Shown here: piece by piece, positions 61,726-64,000 of the stretch
Layout of the letters: each line of letters begins with the position of its first letter
How positions within the stretch are numbered: the first letter of the stretch is position 1
Assembly: GCF_003966145.1 (NCBI RefSeq)
Contig: NZ_RXNR01000014.1
Span: 1-64,000, forward strand
Direction: 5' to 3'
DNA: 64,000 nucleotides
Source: Lysinibacillus telephonicus
Lineage (GTDB): Bacteria > Bacillota > Bacilli > Bacillales_A > Planococcaceae
Notes under the pieces: model-generated
Database searches by the model: none
What the model saw: only the letters and a program-made list of their open reading frames with translations
Told to the model about the DNA's origin: nothing
Translations under genes and position numbers: made by a program

Positions 61726-63198
61726 TCACTCCTCACTTTGGTTCCAAACAATTAGCTTTGTTTCCGTCATTTCATGTATGGCATATTTTAAACCTTCTTT
61801 ACCTGTCCCACTTTCCTTTACACCACCATATGGCATCTGGTCAACACGGTATGTTGGAATATCATTTATCATTACGCCGCCAACTTCAAATAATTTTGAA
61901 GCTTTAAAAGCTGTTTGAATGTTATTTGTAAAGATCCCAGCTTGTAACCCGTAGTTGGAATCATTAATTGCTTCAATGCCTTCTTCAATACTAGAAATTC
62001 GAGAAACGACAACTATCGGTGCAAACACTTCCTGGCACGATACTTTAGCATCGGACGGTACATCAGTTAAAATCGTAGGCATCAAGACACCATTGTCAAT
62101 CGTGCCGCCCGTAATAATTTTTGCTCCATTTTGAACTGCTTCTTGAATCCAAGAAAGTGCTCTCTCTTGCTCTTTTGGATGAATCATAGCTGAAATATCA
62201 GTTGATTCCTCTAAAGGACTCCCAATAACTAACTTTTTTGTTCCAGCCTCAAATTGTTGAATAAATTCATCGAATAACTCGTCCATTACATATGTGCGCT
62301 GCAATGAAATACACACTTGTCCTTGGTTTGAAAAAGCACCTGTTACACATTTCGATACAATTTTAGATAAGTCCACACCTTTGTCGATAATAACGCCTGC
62401 ATTCGAACCGAGTTCTAGTGCGACCTTCTTTAATCCAGCTTTATTTCGAATACTAATCCCTACTGCTGGACTACCTGTGAATGTAATCATTTTTACTTTA
62501 TCGCTTTCTACCAATGCATCTCCAACCGTGCCGCCACTACCTGTTACTACATTATAAGCTCCTTTTGGCAACTCCGTTTGATCTATCAATTCTGCTAGAA
62601 AAAGTGCTGATAAAGGTGTTTGCGAAGCTGGCTTTAATACGATTGTATTTCCCGCTGCAATAGCAGGCCCTACTTTATGTGCTACTAAGTTTTGTGGGAA
62701 ATTAAACGGCGTAATAGCACCGATAACCCCGAGAGGCTCTTCTATTGTATAACCGAAGCGATTTGCCCCATTTTTAGCGGCATCCATCGGAATCATTTCA
62801 CCAGTTAAGCGTTTTGCTTCCTCCGCCGCAAATTTGTAAGTTTCAATTGTACGGTCGATTTCAGCTAATGCAAACTTTATCGGCTTAGCTGATTCTAAAG
62901 AAATGATTTCAGCTGCTTGTTGTCTATTCTCAATAAAAAGTTGGGCAATATGCTCTAAAATAGCAGCTCGTTTATAAGCAGTTAATTCCGCCATTTGCTG
63001 TCTCGTTTCGTATGCAACATCAATGACTTCCTCTACTTCTTCACGTGTTGCTTGTGGAATTAAAGCAATTGTTTCTTTTGTATATGGTGAAACAAGCTCT
63101 GCATATTTTTCAGAAGATTTCCATTCACCGTTAACGTAGTACTTTTTTTCCTTTGAATTAAACATTAAGAAGCTCTCGTTCTTCATCATTCTTTCCAT
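61726..63198 (-). CDS. NAD(P)-dependent aldehyde dehydrogenase
   Basis: The 490-residue protein has the ALDH fold: NAD-binding TPFNFPQNLVAHKVGPAIAAGNTIVLKPAS, general base E262 (LELGSNAG), nucleophile C296 (SNQGQVCISLQRTY) and the C-terminal PYGGVKESGTGKEGLKYAIHEMTE. It oxidises an aldehyde to its acid; the closest style is the lactaldehyde/GapN-like group. Starts at 63198 or 63189/63186 are possible; AAGGAGA supports the upstream ones. It overlaps the transporter gene upstream by 41 bp. Co-transcribed with the alcohol dehydrogenase. Confidence 0.9.
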   Translation of the reverse strand: MERMMKNESFLMFNSKEKKYYVNGEWKSSEKYAELVSPYTKETIALIPQATREEVEEVIDVAYETRQQMAELTAYKRAAILEHIAQLFIENRQQAAEIISLESAKPIKFALAEIDRTIETYKFAAEEAKRLTGEMIPMDAAKNGANRFGYTIEEPLGVIGAITPFNFPQNLVAHKVGPAIAAGNTIVLKPASQTPLSALFLAELIDQTELPKGAYNVVTGSGGTVGDALVESDKVKMITFTGSPAVGISIRNKAGLKKVALELGSNAGVIIDKGVDLSKIVSKCVTGAFSNQGQVCISLQRTYVMDELFDEFIQQFEAGTKKLVIGSPLEESTDISAMIHPKEQERALSWIQEAVQNGAKIITGGTIDNGVLMPTILTDVPSDAKVSCQEVFAPIVVVSRISSIEEGIEAINDSNYGLQAGIFTNNIQTAFKASKLFEVGGVMINDIPTYRVDQMPYGGVKESGTGKEGLKYAIHEMTETKLIVWNQSEE

Positions 63199-64000
63199 CT
63201 ACGTTTAAGTCTCCTTTTCCATTTTGTTGGTCTTTTGTAAATGTATTATCGACTTCTCCTTTAAAGAAATTCTTTCCGTAAATTAATAAACAAAGGATAA
63301 TTCCTGCAGCGAAAGCCCATGCTGCGCCTTTAATACAGAGTATGGCACCAATGATTCCAGCAACCCCTAGATCAGTTTGACTTCGCGCTTCTAATATTCC
63401 AACCTTCACACTTACATAGCCTTGGATTAACATCGTTGAAGCAAGTGCTACCCCTAAAATTGGCTCTACTAAGCTTACAATTGGCAACAAGAATAGCCCT
63501 GTGTTTGTTCCCCAACGGAATGATCCAATACCCCCAAAGAAGGAATCCATCGCCTTTCTACCTTTTTTGAATCGTTCCACCATAACAACTTGCATTGCAG
63601 ACCAAATTGGACCACACATTGTTACGTCAGGACCTAAAATACTCATGGCACTGTTACGAATTCCAAAAATTAAATGTGCACGGCTTGGGCTGTAATCTAC
63701 TTTTTCATCTACTCGTACAGCAGCACCGTCCTCAACCAATGCTTTTGTTTGTAACACATCACCAAATAGCACAATATACGCTGCCAATACTGTTGGTAAT
63801 GCGGTAATAAACATCATAATTGGTGGGAAACCTAAGCCAAAAATCGTATATTCATTCCACAATGTTACAAAGTCAGGTGCAGAAAAGCCCCACTCTATAG
63901 ATGGCCATGCTGCTTCCCCAAATATAGGTGCAATAATTACCGCTAGAAGAATAACTGGGAAAATCCCAAGCTTTCCTATAAGCCCCCAAAAGCGATTTTT
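63158..64000 (-). CDS. Multi-pass membrane transporter (partial, cut by the window edge)
   Basis: The frame stays open to position 64000 without a stop, so the gene begins outside; a TTG at 63862 is an internal codon, not the start. At least 280 residues are visible, with about six hydrophobic helices and conserved-looking loops such as DEKVDYSPSRAHLIFGIRNSAMSILGPDVTMCGPIWSAMQ. This recalls a DUF3360-type / NCS2-SulP-like transporter family, but I cannot name it firmly. It overlaps the aldehyde-dehydrogenase gene by 41 bp, so it is the first known gene of that operon and may import its substrate. Confidence 0.7.
   Translation of the reverse strand, partial: KNRFWGLIGKLGIFPVILLAVIIAPIFGEAAWPSIEWGFSAPDFVTLWNEYTIFGLGFPPIMMFITALPTVLAAYIVLFGDVLQTKALVEDGAAVRVDEKVDYSPSRAHLIFGIRNSAMSILGPDVTMCGPIWSAMQVVMVERFKKGRKAMDSFFGGIGSFRWGTNTGLFLLPIVSLVEPILGVALASTMLIQGYVSVKVGILEARSQTDLGVAGIIGAILCIKGAAWAFAAGIILCLLIYGKNFFKGEVDNTFTKDQQNGKGDLNVDGKNDEERELLNV

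Overview
The window is AT-rich chromosomal DNA (roughly one third G+C by eye) from a low-GC Gram-positive endospore-former-like bacterium of the order Bacillales. The evidence is the blocks ftsE-ftsX-(CwlO-like)-ctpB-minJ-csbA and uvrB-uvrA-yvlB-like, strong AGGAGG ribosome sites, frequent TTG/GTG starts, a class D sortase, YkvA, and several ECF sigma/anti-sigma pairs. The M23-type hydrolase behind ftsX and the overall gene style suggest the Lysinibacillus/Solibacillus (Planococcaceae/Caryophanaceae) side of the order; this is inference, not a proven assignment.

Layout. 0-7.5 kb: a possible GGDEF tail, a truncated AraC-type regulator, a DinB protein divergent from a WYL regulator with a palindrome between them, an M50-like membrane protease, an AlkD-type protein, a pRiA4b/SEC-C protein and a TPR protein. 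7.6-11.5 kb: a Fur-boxed Fe3+-siderophore ABC operon (ATPase, two permeases, binding lipoprotein). 11.6-15 kb: small hypothetical genes, then a duplicated acidic LPXTA surface protein with its overlapping class D sortase. 15-20 kb: a ketopantoate-reductase-like gene, and an M24/creatinase-like hydrolase with an SSS transporter and a divergent LysR regulator. 20-26 kb: a frameshifted YfiT-type DinB gene, a PadR-ChrA operon with a perfect operator palindrome, a Bmr-like MFS pump with a divergent MerR regulator and a 19-bp-spacer promoter, YkvA, and a small unlisted membrane gene. 26.6-28 kb: an HpaB-type flavin monooxygenase standing alone.

28-35 kb holds the envelope/division block on the minus strand: ftsE, ftsX, M23 hydrolase, TlpA/ResA-like thioredoxin, ctpB, minJ, csbA. 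53.9-60.2 kb holds uvrB, uvrA and a DUF4097 (YvlB-like) gene behind an SOS-like box. In Bacillus subtilis, as I recall it, csbA leads into uvrB-uvrA; here the two blocks are in swapped order and separated by about 19 kb of accessory genes. 60.5-64 kb is an iron-type alcohol dehydrogenase, an aldehyde dehydrogenase and a membrane transporter cut by the window edge.

The accessory block (35.7-53.5 kb) is dominated by envelope stress and toxic-compound defence: an erythromycin-esterase-like lipoprotein between two DUF2812 genes under a PadR regulator with tandem operators; two divergent ECF sigma/anti-sigma operons, one of whose anti-sigma proteins is fused to a catalytically degenerate LCP domain; a GC-richer DrrAB-like exporter with PadR and DUF1048; an aminoglycoside-phosphotransferase-like kinase; a GNAT acetyltransferase; and a GyrI-like protein. 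It also contains decaying genes, including a two-gene operon broken by two nonsense codons and a homopolymer frameshift, and a relic of a tandemly duplicated secreted protein. No rRNA, tRNA, insertion sequence, prophage or CRISPR array was seen.
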